From: Clostridiales bacterium
GTDB taxonomy: Bacteria; Bacillota; Clostridia; Oscillospirales; Oscillospiraceae
Direction of reading: 5' to 3'
Assembly: GCA_014799505.1 (NCBI GenBank)
Contig: JAAVHV010000008.1
Span: 25,722 to 89,721 of the forward strand
DNA: 64,000 bases
Part shown: positions 41,879 through 50,661 of the stretch, one piece after another
Position numbering within the stretch: position 1 is the stretch's first letter
Layout of the letters: the number at the start of each line of letters is the position of its first letter
The notes under the pieces: generated by a model
Told to the model about the DNA's origin: nothing
Seen by the model: the letters and a program-made list of their open reading frames with translations, nothing else
Databases searched by the model: none
Program-made: the position numbers and the translations under genes

Positions 41879-44707
41879 ATGCAGGATAAAATCGTCATCA
41901 AAGGCGCACGAGAAAACAACCTGAAAAACATTGACGTCACCATCCCCCGGGACAAGCTGGTGGTACTCACCGGCCTGTCCGGATCGGGCAAGTCCTCCCT
42001 GGCCTTTGAGACGCTGTACGCCGAGGGCCAGCGGCGGTATGTGGAGTCCCTGTCCTCCTACGCCCGGATGTTTCTGGGCCAGATGGAGAAGCCGGACGTG
42101 GACTACATCGAGGGGCTGTCCCCCGCCATCTCCATCGACCAGAAGACCACCTCCAAAAACCCCCGCTCCACCGTGGGCACGGTGACGGAGATTTACGACT
42201 ACCTGCGCCTGCTGTGGGCCCGGGTGGGCACCCCCCACTGCCCCAACTGCGGCAAGGAGATCAAGCAGCAGACCATCGACCAGATCATCGACCAGGTGAT
42301 GACCCTGCCCGAGGCCACCCGCATCCAGGTGCTGGCCCCCGTGATCCGGGGAAAGAAGGGCGAGCACAATAAGGTGTTCGAGGACGCGCGCAAGTCGGGC
42401 TACGTCCGCGTCCGCGCCGACGGCTCCTTATACGACCTCACCGAGGAGATCAAGCTGGACAAAAACAAAAAGCACTCCATCGAGATCGTGGTGGACCGTC
42501 TGGTCATCCGGGAGGACATCACCCGGCGGCTCACCGACAGCGTGGAGGTGGCCTCCAACCTGTCCGGCGGCATCGTGATCATCAACGTCCTGGGCGATGA
42601 GGAGCGGGATATCCTGTTCTCCCAGAACTACGCCTGCGAGGACTGCGGCGTGTCCATCGACGAGCTCACCCCCCGTATGTTCTCCTTCAACAACCCCTTT
42701 GGCGCCTGCCCCGCCTGCACCGGCCTGGGCAGCCAGATGAAAATAGACCCGGACCGCATCATCCCCAACCGTTCCCTGTCCATCCTGGAGGGGGCCATCA
42801 CCGCCTCCGGCTGGAACCACATCAAGTCGGACGGCATCTCCCGGATGTACTTTGACGCCCTGGCGAAAAAGTACCGCTTTAAGCTCACAGACCCGGTGGA
42901 GAAGCTGTCCGGCGAGGTGATGGACATCATCCTCTACGGCACCAAGGGGGAAAAGCTGACCCTGAACTACGACCAGCCCCGGGGCAAGGGCACGCTGTAC
43001 CAGCCCTTCGAGGGCATTGTGAACAACCTGGAGCGCCGCTACCGGGAGACCCAGTCCGACGCCATGAAGCGGGAGATTGAGGAGTGCATGAGCGAGTGCC
43101 CCTGCCCCACCTGCCAGGGCAAGCGGCTCAAGCGGGAGGCGCTTGCGGTCACTGTGGGGGGCAGCTCCATCCACGACTTCTGCGAGAAGCCGGTGGACGA
43201 GGCCCTGGCCTTCCTGGACACCGTCACCCTCACCGAGACGCAGAACATGATCGCCGACCAAATCTTGAAGGAAATCCGCTCCCGGCTGGGCTTTTTGCGC
43301 TCGGTGGGCCTGCAATACCTGACCCTGACCCGTCAGGCGGGCACCCTGTCCGGCGGCGAGAGCCAGCGCATCCGGCTGGCCACCCAGATCGGCTCCTCCC
43401 TGATGGGGGTGCTGTATATCCTGGACGAGCCCTCCATCGGCCTGCACCAGCGGGACAACGACCTGCTGCTGGGCACCTTGAAGCACCTCCGGGACCTGGG
43501 CAATACCCTCATCGTGGTGGAACACGACGAGGACACCATGCGGGCGGCGGACTACATCGTGGACATCGGCCCCGGCGCGGGCGTCCACGGCGGCCAGGTG
43601 GTGGCCTGCGGCACCGCCCAGCAGGTCATGGACACCCCCGGCTCCGTCACCGGCGACTATCTGGCGGGGCGGAAAAAGGTACCCGTTCCCGCAGAGCGGC
43701 GGCAGGGCAGCGGCCACACCCTCACCGTGCGCGGCGCGGCGGAAAACAATCTGCGGCACATCGACGTGAGCTTCCCGCTGGGAACGTTTATCGCCGTCAC
43801 CGGCGTGTCCGGCTCGGGCAAGTCATCGCTGGTGAACGAGATTTTGTACAAACGGCTGGGCGCGGAGCTGAACCGCACCAAGGCCCGCCCAGGCAAACAC
43901 GACGGCATGGAGGGCATCGAGCACCTGGACAAGGTCATCGCCATCGACCAGTCCCCCATCGGCCGCACCCCGCGGTCAAACCCCGCCACCTATACGGGGC
44001 TGTTCAATGACATCCGGGATCTGTTCGCCTCCACCCCGGACGCCAAAAGCCGCGGTTACGGCCCGGGCCGGTTCTCCTTCAACGTCCGGGGCGGGCGGTG
44101 CGAAGCCTGCTCCGGTGACGGCCTTCTCAAGATCGAGATGCACTTCCTTCCAGACATATACGTGCCCTGCGAGGTGTGCAAGGGCAAGCGGTACAACCGG
44201 GAGACGCTGGAGGTGCGCTATAAGGGCAAGAACATCCACGAGGTGCTGGAGATGACGGTGGAGGAAGCCCTGCCCTTCTTTGAGAATCTGCCCAAGCTGT
44301 ACAACCGGGTTAAGACCCTGAAAGAAGTGGGCCTGGGCTATGTGAAGCTGGGCCAGCCCTCCACCACCCTGTCCGGCGGCGAGGCCCAGCGGGTAAAACT
44401 GGCCACCGAGCTGTCCAAGCAGTCCACCGGCTCCACCATCTATATCCTGGACGAGCCCACCACCGGCCTGCACACCGCCGACGTCCACCAGCTGGTGGAT
44501 GTGCTCCAGCGGTTCGTGGACAACGGAAACACAGTGGTGGTCATCGAACACAACCTTGACGTCATCAAGACGGCGGATTATATTATAGATTTAGGGCCAG
44601 AGGGCGGCTCCGGCGGCGGCAGCGTGGTGTGCACCGGCACGCCCGAGCAGGTGGCCCAGTGCCCCGAGAGCTACACGGGCAAATATCTGAAAACGGTGCT
44701 GAAGTAA
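41879..44707 (+). CDS. uvrA: Excinuclease ABC subunit A
   Basis: The DNA damage sensor of nucleotide excision repair; a dimeric ABC-type ATPase. The 942-residue protein has two NBDs: the first starts [12 protein letters not shown] with signature [12 protein letters not shown] and Walker [12 protein letters not shown]; the second has [23 protein letters not shown] and [11 protein letters not shown]. Zinc-finger cysteines are present (CEDCG...[14 protein letters not shown]...CEVCKGKR). Length is normal. AAGGAG lies upstream of the ATG. It lies 2.8 kb after uvrB with an island and four small genes between. Confidence 0.97.
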   Translation: MQDKIVIKGARENNLKNIDVTIPRDKLVVLTGLSGSGKSSLAFETLYAEGQRRYVESLSSYARMFLGQMEKPDVDYIEGLSPAISIDQKTTSKNPRSTVGTVTEIYDYLRLLWARVGTPHCPNCGKEIKQQTIDQIIDQVMTLPEATRIQVLAPVIRGKKGEHNKVFEDARKSGYVRVRADGSLYDLTEEIKLDKNKKHSIEIVVDRLVIREDITRRLTDSVEVASNLSGGIVIINVLGDEERDILFSQNYACEDCGVSIDELTPRMFSFNNPFGACPACTGLGSQMKIDPDRIIPNRSLSILEGAITASGWNHIKSDGISRMYFDALAKKYRFKLTDPVEKLSGEVMDIILYGTKGEKLTLNYDQPRGKGTLYQPFEGIVNNLERRYRETQSDAMKREIEECMSECPCPTCQGKRLKREALAVTVGGSSIHDFCEKPVDEALAFLDTVTLTETQNMIADQILKEIRSRLGFLRSVGLQYLTLTRQAGTLSGGESQRIRLATQIGSSLMGVLYILDEPSIGLHQRDNDLLLGTLKHLRDLGNTLIVVEHDEDTMRAADYIVDIGPGAGVHGGQVVACGTAQQVMDTPGSVTGDYLAGRKKVPVPAERRQGSGHTLTVRGAAENNLRHIDVSFPLGTFIAVTGVSGSGKSSLVNEILYKRLGAELNRTKARPGKHDGMEGIEHLDKVIAIDQSPIGRTPRSNPATYTGLFNDIRDLFASTPDAKSRGYGPGRFSFNVRGGRCEACSGDGLLKIEMHFLPDIYVPCEVCKGKRYNRETLEVRYKGKNIHEVLEMTVEEALPFFENLPKLYNRVKTLKEVGLGYVKLGQPSTTLSGGEAQRVKLATELSKQSTGSTIYILDEPTTGLHTADVHQLVDVLQRFVDNGNTVVVIEHNLDVIKTADYIIDLGPEGGSGGGSVVCTGTPEQVAQCPESYTGKYLKTVLK

Positions 44708-44719
44708 AAGGAGCAGACC

Positions 44720-45208
44720 ATGGAGCTGAATCTGCAATGGCTGATGGAAACCATGATGGGGGAGTTCACCCTCACCGTGCTGTTTTCTATGATCCCGGTG
44801 GTGGAGCTGCGGGGGGGCATCCCCTTTGGCGTGACCCTGGGCCTGCCGGTGTGGGCCGCCTTTATCGCCGCCGTCATCGGCAACCTGATCCCCGTCCCCT
44901 TCATCATCGTCTACATCCGGCGGATCCTCCAGTGGATGCGGGAGCGGATCCCCAGGCTGAACCGGCTGGTGGACGCGCTGGAGCGTAAGGCCCATCTGAA
45001 AGGGCGGCGGGTGAGCAAGTACAAATACCTGGGGCTGGCCATTTTTGTGGCCATCCCCCTGCCCGGCACTGGGGCATGGACCGGGGCGCTGGCGGCAGCG
45101 TTCCTGGATATGCCATTGCGTCGCGCCCTCCCCTCGGTGATCGCCGGGGTGGTGACGGCGGGCCTTGCCATCAGCATTTTGACCTACGGAGTCGCCAGCT
45201 TAATCTGA
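44720..45208 (+). CDS. Small multidrug export protein family (PF06695-like)
   Basis: A 162-residue membrane protein with four helices. The motif SMIPVVELRGGIPFG, the basic loop (ERIPRLNRLVDALERKAHLKGRR) and FVAIPLPGTGAWTG match the family annotated as small multi-drug export protein. Evidence for drug export in this family is thin; the fold resembles DedA-like membrane proteins. It starts 13 nt after uvrA with AAGGAG, so it is probably co-transcribed with uvrA. A hairpin follows its stop. Confidence 0.8.
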   Translation: MELNLQWLMETMMGEFTLTVLFSMIPVVELRGGIPFGVTLGLPVWAAFIAAVIGNLIPVPFIIVYIRRILQWMRERIPRLNRLVDALERKAHLKGRRVSKYKYLGLAIFVAIPLPGTGAWTGALAAAFLDMPLRRALPSVIAGVVTAGLAISILTYGVASLI

Positions 45209-45209
45209 T

Positions 45210-45240
45210 TTCTTTCCCCGCCGCAGGCGGGGAAAGAATT
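45210..45240 (+). terminator. Hairpin after the uvrA unit
   Basis: A 13-bp perfect stem TTCTTTCCCCGCC / GGCGGGGAAAGAA with a GCA loop, followed by TTAAGC. The T tract is poor, so termination may be partial. Confidence 0.55.
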
Positions 45241-45265
45241 AAGCATAAACTGGGAGGAGAAAATC

Positions 45266-45853
45266 ATGTATCTCTATCTGGTGCGCCACGGCCAGTCCAC
45301 CGGCAATGAGCGGCAGCTGTTTTTCGGCGTGCGGGATTATCCCCTCACCGAGCTGGGCCGGGAGCAGGCCCGTCAGGCGGCGGACAAACTGAACGAGGTG
45401 GAATTTACCCACTGCGTGGCCAGTCCCCTGTCCCGGGCGTGGGACACTGCCATGATCTGCACCGAGGGCCGGTTCGTGGTTCCGGAAGCCTGCCCCGCCC
45501 TGCGGGAGCAGGACATGGGGGAGCTGGAGGGCTTGACCTGGGGCGCGGCGGAGGCCCGTTTCGGCGACCACATCGGCCGGCTCCTGTCGGACTGGTTCCA
45601 CACCACGCCCTCCGGCGGGGAACCGCCCCAGCAGATGATGGAGCGGGTGGGCGGCTGCGTGGATGAGTTGATCCGGCGGGACGCGGACACCCTGGTGGTG
45701 GCCCACAACGGCTCGCTGTCCCTCATCCTGCACCACCTGGGACTGGTGGGGGAACAGGATCTGCTCCGCCCGGACTGGTTCTTCCGCCACGGAACTTACT
45801 CCTCCATCCACATAGATGAAAACGGGGCGGAGCTGGTGTCCTTCAACCGGTGA
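45266..45853 (+). CDS. Histidine phosphatase family protein
   Basis: A 195-residue enzyme of the phosphoglycerate mutase-like histidine phosphatase group. The N-terminal RHG motif (LVRHGQSTGNE, catalytic His8), the ASPLSRAWDTA arginine motif, Glu in LREQDMGELEG and the second His in VVAHNGSLSL are all present. Possible roles include alpha-ribazole phosphatase (CobC-like), phosphoglycerate or sugar phosphate phosphatase; no cobalamin genes lie near, so substrate stays open. GGAGGAG lies upstream of the ATG. Confidence 0.9.
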   Translation: MYLYLVRHGQSTGNERQLFFGVRDYPLTELGREQARQAADKLNEVEFTHCVASPLSRAWDTAMICTEGRFVVPEACPALREQDMGELEGLTWGAAEARFGDHIGRLLSDWFHTTPSGGEPPQQMMERVGGCVDELIRRDADTLVVAHNGSLSLILHHLGLVGEQDLLRPDWFFRHGTYSSIHIDENGAELVSFNR

Positions 45854-45908
45854 CAAAAAAACGTCTGCCGCCATAGAATACCTCAGTTTCAATGAGGAGG
45901 CGGCGGAA

Positions 45909-46220
45909 ATGACGGAAGTCCTTCAATTTTTGGCGGTGCTGCTGGCGGCCTTCGGGCTGGTGAGCCTGGGGTGGCTGGCGGTAGGCGCGCTGCTGCTGCC
46001 GGGGGTGTGCCCCGCCCGGATGGTGATAGACGCAAAAGGGGACGGCGGCGGGTTGGAGCAGACCGTCAAAGCCCTGCTGTGGCTGCGGCGCACCGGACTG
46101 TGGTGGGGCGAGGTGGTCATTGAGGATCGCGGCCTGGACGAGGGCGGCGCGGCCCTAGCCCATGCCCTGGCGGAACAGAACGGCGTCCGCCTTTCTGGGA
46201 GCGGCCCGGATCACGTTTAG
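45909..46220 (+). CDS. Small single-helix membrane protein of unknown function
   Basis: A 103-residue protein with a long hydrophobic N-terminal region (residues 4-37, VLQFLAVLLAAFGLVSLGWLAVGALLLPG) and a soluble C-terminal part (ARMVIDAKGDGGGLEQTVKALLWLRRTGLWWGEVVIEDRGLDEGG). The soluble part has a beta-alpha-beta look, with nothing recognised. AGGAGG lies 8 nt before the ATG. The gene ends just before the parS-like palindrome. Confidence 0.65.
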   Translation: MTEVLQFLAVLLAAFGLVSLGWLAVGALLLPGVCPARMVIDAKGDGGGLEQTVKALLWLRRTGLWWGEVVIEDRGLDEGGAALAHALAEQNGVRLSGSGPDHV

Positions 46221-46223
46221 AAT

Positions 46224-46239
46224 CGTTTCACGTGAAACG
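46224..46239. promoter_or_regulatory. parS-like 16-bp palindrome (putative ParB site)
   Basis: CGTTTCACGTGAAACG is a perfect palindrome. Its central 14 bases GTTTCACGTGAAAC equal the core of the bacterial parS consensus TGTTTCACGTGAAACA; only the outer pair differs. It lies in an intergenic region, as most parS sites do. This is the only copy I see in the window. Confidence 0.7.
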
Positions 46240-46280
46240 TATGTTCTAATTTAATTGACAAAAGAAATGAGGAATGCACC

Positions 46281-46733
46281 ATGGAACTGAAGGAAGCACT
46301 GGCCAAACTGGCCGAACTGCAAAAGAAGCTGTACGCCTACCAGGCGGCGTCCTCCTCCCTGTACCTGGACGGCACCACCGTGGCCCCCAAGGACACCGCC
46401 GAGGGCCGGGGCGTGGCCCTGGGCATCCTGGCCGGGGAGCGCCACAAGCTGTTCTCCGCCCCCGAGGTGGGGGAGCTGCTGGACTTCCTGTGGGCGCGGA
46501 AGGATGAATTGGAGCACCCCGTCCGCCGCCAGGTGGAGGAGCTGCGCCGCTCCTACGCCCAGCTCACCCGCATCCCGGCGGATGAGTACATGGAGTATGC
46601 CATGCTCACCAACGAGGCCAGCGACGTGTGGCACCGGGCCAAGGAAAAGAGCGACTTTGAACTGTTCCGCCCGGTGCTGGAGAAGCTGGTGGCCTTCAAC
46701 ATCAAATGCGCCGGTTACTATGACAGCACCTAG
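46281..46733 (+). CDS. M32 carboxypeptidase, N-terminal fragment
   Basis: A 150-codon frame up to the first stop. It holds the helical N-terminal cap of the M32 fold (LAELQKKLYAYQAASSSLYLDGTT, then LRRSYAQLTRIPADEYMEYAMLTNEASDVWHRAKEKSDFELFRPVLEKLVAF). It has no active-site residues and would be inactive alone. AATGAGG lies a short way upstream of the ATG. See the pseudogene entry for the full locus. Confidence 0.6.
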   Translation: MELKEALAKLAELQKKLYAYQAASSSLYLDGTTVAPKDTAEGRGVALGILAGERHKLFSAPEVGELLDFLWARKDELEHPVRRQVEELRRSYAQLTRIPADEYMEYAMLTNEASDVWHRAKEKSDFELFRPVLEKLVAFNIKCAGYYDST

Positions 46734-46772
46734 GCTCCATAAGACGCCCTGCTCAACGAGTACGAGCGCGGG

Positions 46773-47777
46773 GTGGATATGAAGTATTTGGATCAGTTTT
46801 TCGCCACCCTCCGGGAGCGCATCGTCCCCCTTATCCACGCCATTGGGGAGAAGGAGCAGATCGATGACAGCTTCCTGTGGCGCCCCTATCCCGTGGAGGC
46901 CCAGCGGAAGTTCTCCGACTACCTCATGGAGGTGCTGGGGCTTGACCGCGCCCACTGCACCATCGGCGAGACGGAGCATCCCTACACTCTGGAATTCAAC
47001 AACAAGGACGTGCGCATCACCACCAATTATGACGAGGGCAATGTGAGCTTCTCCATGTACTCCGTCATCCACGAGGGCGGCCACGCCAAGTATGAGCTGG
47101 GCATCTCCGACGACCTCCAGTACACCTGTCTGGCCGGCGGCGTGTCCATGGGCGTCCACGAGAGCCAGTCCCGGTTCTACGAAAACCTGATTGGCCGCTC
47201 CAAGCCCTTTATTGAGGCCATCTTCCCCAAGATGCGGGAGTTCTTCCCCGAGCAGCTCGCCGACGTGACGGCGGAGCAGTTCTACCGCGCCGTCAACAAG
47301 GCCCAGCCCTCCCTCATCCGCACCGAGGCGGACGAGCTGACCTACTGCCTCCACGTCATGGTGCGCTATGAGATCGAAAAGCAGCTCATTGGCGGCACGC
47401 TGGCGGTCAAGGACGTGCCCGCCACCTGGAACCGGCTGTACAAGGAATACCTGGGCGTGGACGTGCCTGATGACAAGCGGGGCTGCCTCCAGGACAGCCA
47501 CTGGTCCGGCGGCTCCTTCGGCTACTTCCCCTCCTATGCCCTGGGCAGCGCCTACGGCGCCCAGATGCTGCGCAACATGGAGCAGGACATCGACGTGTGG
47601 GGCCCCGTCTCCAAGGGCGACCTGTCCCAGGTGTCCAATTGGCTGAGGGAAAAGGTTCATCAGTACGGCGGCCTGATGGAGCCCGCCGACGTGGTAAAGA
47701 ACGCCTGCGGTGACTTCGATCCCACCGTGTTTGCCGACTACCTGGAGAAGAAATACAGCGAACTGTACGGGCTGTAA
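46773..47777 (+). CDS. M32 carboxypeptidase, C-terminal fragment
   Basis: A frame of 334 codons from GTG at 46773, or 332 from ATG at 46779, which has GGGGTGG just upstream and could restart translation after the stops. It keeps the complete catalytic part, with zinc ligands and catalytic Glu in VIHEGGHAKYE and the second motif VHESQSRFYENLIG. If translated, it would lack the N-terminal cap that closes the active-site groove in known M32 enzymes. Function is doubtful. Confidence 0.6.
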   Translation: MDMKYLDQFFATLRERIVPLIHAIGEKEQIDDSFLWRPYPVEAQRKFSDYLMEVLGLDRAHCTIGETEHPYTLEFNNKDVRITTNYDEGNVSFSMYSVIHEGGHAKYELGISDDLQYTCLAGGVSMGVHESQSRFYENLIGRSKPFIEAIFPKMREFFPEQLADVTAEQFYRAVNKAQPSLIRTEADELTYCLHVMVRYEIEKQLIGGTLAVKDVPATWNRLYKEYLGVDVPDDKRGCLQDSHWSGGSFGYFPSYALGSAYGAQMLRNMEQDIDVWGPVSKGDLSQVSNWLREKVHQYGGLMEPADVVKNACGDFDPTVFADYLEKKYSELYGL

Positions 47778-47802
47778 TCGGGCACAAAATCAATCCAAAC
47801 CA

Positions 47803-47843
47803 CAAAACAGCACCCCTGAAGTCCTCTTCAGGGGTGCTGTTTT
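47803..47843. terminator. Bidirectional terminator
   Basis: An 18-bp perfect stem AAAACAGCACCCCTGAAG / complement, TCCT loop, with T tracts on both strands. It separates the M32 locus from the convergent response-regulator gene. Confidence 0.9.
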
Positions 47844-47846
47844 GCT

Positions 47847-49454
47847 CTATGGCTGCTGCCCCGCCCGGAACTTGGACGGCGAGATGCCGAAGTGCCGTTT
47901 GAACACATAACTGAAATAGTTTGGGTCGGCGTAGCCGATGCGCTCAGCGATGAGGTAGGTCTTTTCATCGGTGTCCTGGAGCATCCGGGCGGCCTGCTCC
48001 ATGCGCAGGTCGGTGACATAGGCAGTGAAGCTTTTCTGGGTTTCCCGCTTGAACAGGGTGGAGAAGTAGGCGGGGGACAGGTGGAGGTATGCGCACAGGG
48101 TCTCCACGCTCAGCTCCTTGTCGGCGTAGTGCCGCGCGATGAAGCTCTTGGCCCGCTCCACTGTTTTCCATGTGGAATCGCTGCGCTGGCGGTTGAGCCG
48201 CTCCCACAGCCGCAGGGCGCGCCCCAGCAGCCACTCCTCCAGCTCGTCCAGGGAGCGGAAGTCGGTGATGGACACCATACCGGTGAAGCCGGGGCCGAAA
48301 ATCTCCTCGATATCCGCCTCGCCGGCCCGGGCCATTCGGGTGAGGGCAGTGAAGACCTCCAGGAAGAACATATGGCTCTGCGGCAGAGACAGCCGGGCCT
48401 CCCGCACACGATCCACCTGTTGGTGGATGAGCTGGGCCACCTGCTCCCGGCTGCCCAGCTTGACGGCGGCGGACAGGGCCTGATGATCCGCCTCCTCCAG
48501 GGTGAGGCCGGCAGACCGTCTCGCCTCCAAGCCCCCGATGTAAAGCACCTGCTCCGCCCCCATGAGCACCCGGTAGTCCGTCGCCGCCGCAGCCCCCTCC
48601 ATAGATTTGTGGAGCAGCTCCGGGCCAGGGCAGGGCCGGCCCACCCCCACAAACAGGGTCATGCCCAGCAGAGGGACCGCCAGCGCGCACAGCCGCCCCA
48701 ATTCCTCTGTCAGCGGGTCGATCTGCCCCTCATCCCGCATATGCACCAGCAAAGCCACCATACCGTTGTAGCCCACGGCGCGCAGGGCGCACCTCGCCAG
48801 GGAGAAGCGCCGCTGGAAAAAGGACTGGATGGACACCGTCCGCAATTCGTCCCCATCCGCCTCGCCGGTTCCCTCCTGTGCGTCCGCCAGCACCAGCGCC
48901 GCCGTCCAGCAGCCCTGGGCCAGCTCGATCCCATACCGGGCGGCCTGATCCGCCACCTGCCCGGGGGGAATGCAGCCGTCCAGCAGCCGGGTGTAAAACA
49001 GCTCCCGCAGGATGGGCAGACCCTCCTCATACCGGCGGCGCAGGAACTCGATCTCCCGGCGCTCCTGCCGCTCCCAATCCAGCCGCTCCCGCAGCCGCTC
49101 CAGCGCGCCGCCCAACTCCAGGGCGCTGACGGGCTTCAGGAGGTATTCGAATACGCCCAGTCCCACCGCCTGCCGGGCGCACTCAAACTCGTCAAACCCG
49201 GAGAGCACCACCGTCTTGGTTTCGGGCAGCAGCGGCTTCAGCCTGCGGCACAGCTCCAACCCGTCCATGCGGGGCATTTTGATGTCGGTGAGCACCACGT
49301 CCGGGCGCAGCCGCTGGGCAAGTTCCAAGGCCTCGATCCCGTCGGCCGCGGAACCGGCCAGCTCGAAGCCAAGCTCCGCCCAGTTGATTTTGTGGCGGAT
49401 GCCCTCTCGGATCTCCTCCTCGTCATCCACCAGCAAAACCCGGTATCCTTCCAT
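47847..49454 (-). CDS. YesN-type AraC family response regulator
   Basis: A 535-residue regulator. The receiver domain (1-125) has the acidic pair (Asp10, Asp11), phospho-acceptor Asp57 in VVLTDIKMPRMDG and the switch Lys in FEYLLKPV. A long middle region of unknown fold follows (about 130-420). The C-terminal AraC-type double HTH (about 430-535) includes LSVETLCAYLHLSPAYFSTLFKRETQKSF and IAERIGYADPNYFSYVFKRHFG. Such proteins pair with LytS/YesM-type histidine kinases and control sugar transporters. No kinase gene lies nearby. Its place just downstream of mglBAC suggests control of that operon. Confidence 0.92.
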   Translation of the reverse strand: MEGYRVLLVDDEEEIREGIRHKINWAELGFELAGSAADGIEALELAQRLRPDVVLTDIKMPRMDGLELCRRLKPLLPETKTVVLSGFDEFECARQAVGLGVFEYLLKPVSALELGGALERLRERLDWERQERREIEFLRRRYEEGLPILRELFYTRLLDGCIPPGQVADQAARYGIELAQGCWTAALVLADAQEGTGEADGDELRTVSIQSFFQRRFSLARCALRAVGYNGMVALLVHMRDEGQIDPLTEELGRLCALAVPLLGMTLFVGVGRPCPGPELLHKSMEGAAAATDYRVLMGAEQVLYIGGLEARRSAGLTLEEADHQALSAAVKLGSREQVAQLIHQQVDRVREARLSLPQSHMFFLEVFTALTRMARAGEADIEEIFGPGFTGMVSITDFRSLDELEEWLLGRALRLWERLNRQRSDSTWKTVERAKSFIARHYADKELSVETLCAYLHLSPAYFSTLFKRETQKSFTAYVTDLRMEQAARMLQDTDEKTYLIAERIGYADPNYFSYVFKRHFGISPSKFRAGQQP

Positions 49455-49490
49455 CTAGGGCCCACCTCCTTCCCGCGCGCAGCTCCGCTT

Positions 49491-49530
49491 GGCGTTTTGC
49501 TCCGCAAAACGCCATCGCCCATGGGCGATG
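49491..49530 (-). other. Two consecutive leader hairpins before the response-regulator gene
   Basis: GGCGTTTTGC / GCAAAACGCC (49491-49500 and 49504-49513) and CATCGCCC / GGGCGATG (49513-49530) are both perfect. They lie between a minus-strand TATAAT at 49543-49538 (with a poor -35) and the start codon. Role unknown. Confidence 0.55.
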
Positions 49531-49569
49531 ATGACCCATTATATCACAGACGCGCGGCTCTGGAAATAG

Positions 49570-49604
49570 AAAATGTCCGCCCGCTTGAAGCGGACGGACA
49601 TTTG
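49570..49604 (-). terminator. Terminator of the mgl operon
   Basis: On the minus strand, AAATGTCCGTCCGC / GCGGGCGGACATTT pair at 13 of 14 positions and are followed by TTCTATTT. It lies 26 nt after the mglC stop. Confidence 0.8.
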
Positions 49605-49629
49605 AAGCTGTGATAATGGCTCTCTGCGC

Positions 49630-50646
49630 TTACTTCTTGGCCAGGTACTTGCGCAGGTCGAGGGCCACGGCCACGATGATGACCGCACCCTGGGCAATAT
49701 AGGTGTACGCGGGATCCAGGCGGAGGAACTGGAGGCAGATCTTCAGCACCTCGAACACCAGCACGCCCACCAGCACACCAGAGACCTTACCTACGCCGCC
49801 GTTGGCGGATACACCGCCGATGGTACAGGCGGCGATGGCTTCCAGCTCGTAGCCGTAGGCGGTGGCGGTGGATGCGCCGCCGGCCTTGGCGCCCACCAGG
49901 AAGCCGGCCAGGCCGTACAGGATGGAGGCCAGAACATAGATGCGGATGATGGTGGCGGGCACGTTGACGCCGGCCACCTGGGCGGCGTTCTCATTGCCGC
50001 CGATGGCGTACATATACTTGCCGTGGCGGGTCTTGTTGTAGAGGAACCAGATGAAAAGTCCTACAATAAAAGCGAAAATGGCCAGGTAGGGGATATAGTC
50101 CAGGAATTCAATGCCGGTGGCGGCCTTCAGGCTGCCGCTGGCCACCTGCCGGTAGCTCTCCTTGTAGCCGCCCATGGGCTGGTTCCCGGTGGTCACAGAG
50201 CAGATGCCGTACACCACCAGCTGCATACCCAGCGTGGCGATAAAGGGGGGGACCTTCAAAAACGCGATGATGGCACCGTTGATGGCGCCGAATACGGCCA
50301 TAACGGCCATAACGATGAGCATAGCGACGGGCCAGGGGATGTCGGGCAGATTGGGGAACATCTTGGACGCGTAGTCCATCTCCTGGAGCAGCATAGCGGA
50401 CACACAGGCGGCCAGGCCGACCTGGCGGCCCGCCGACAGGTCGGTTCCCTTGATGATCAGACAGCCGGACACGCCGCAGGCGATGATGAACCGGGGGGAC
50501 ACATTGATGATCAGGTTTTTCAGGTTGCTCTGGCTGATGAAGTTTTCCGAATTGAAAGCGGTGAACACCGCCAGCAGCAGGATCAGCAGAATGATCGCGT
50601 TATCGGATACAAACTTTTTGGGGTTGAACGATTTGATTCTCTCCAT
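49630..50646 (-). CDS. mglC: Galactose/methyl-galactoside ABC importer permease
   Basis: A 338-residue permease of the CUT2 class (RbsC/MglC-like), which forms the membrane channel as a homodimer. It has about ten hydrophobic helices, and the conserved features SGCLIIKGTDLSAGRQVGLAA, KVPPFIATLGM and the cytoplasmic loop RHGKYMYAIGGNENAAQVAGVNV, seen in the group. It is the third gene of mglB-mglA-mglC, 15 bp after mglA. AAGGAGGAG lies upstream of the start. The MglC call rests on the neighbouring galactose-type binding protein. Confidence 0.9.
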   Translation of the reverse strand: MERIKSFNPKKFVSDNAIILLILLLAVFTAFNSENFISQSNLKNLIINVSPRFIIACGVSGCLIIKGTDLSAGRQVGLAACVSAMLLQEMDYASKMFPNLPDIPWPVAMLIVMAVMAVFGAINGAIIAFLKVPPFIATLGMQLVVYGICSVTTGNQPMGGYKESYRQVASGSLKAATGIEFLDYIPYLAIFAFIVGLFIWFLYNKTRHGKYMYAIGGNENAAQVAGVNVPATIIRIYVLASILYGLAGFLVGAKAGGASTATAYGYELEAIAACTIGGVSANGGVGKVSGVLVGVLVFEVLKICLQFLRLDPAYTYIAQGAVIIVAVALDLRKYLAKK

Positions 50647-50661
50647 GTTTTTCTCTCCTCC

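Larger units (their letters stand above)
46281..47777 (+). pseudogene. M32 carboxypeptidase broken by two in-frame stops
   Basis: Together the two parts make a full-length M32 thermostable carboxypeptidase of about 500 residues, in one reading frame and without indels. The frame is cut by TAG (46731-46733) and TAA (46740-46742), two codons apart, in the stretch where intact relatives have something like YD-x-x-KAPYDALLNEYERG. So AAG to TAG and TAC/TAT to TAA are the likely changes. The metal-binding HEGGH motif and the following HESQSRFYEN glutamate motif lie in the second part and are intact. Apart from the stops there is no decay, so the event is recent or the stops are base errors. Confidence 0.85.

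Noticed and set aside
46731-46742. Programmed stop-codon readthrough in the M32 gene
   Set aside because: Two different stops (TAG and TAA) so close together, with no recoding signal seen; a nonsense mutation or a sequence error is simpler.
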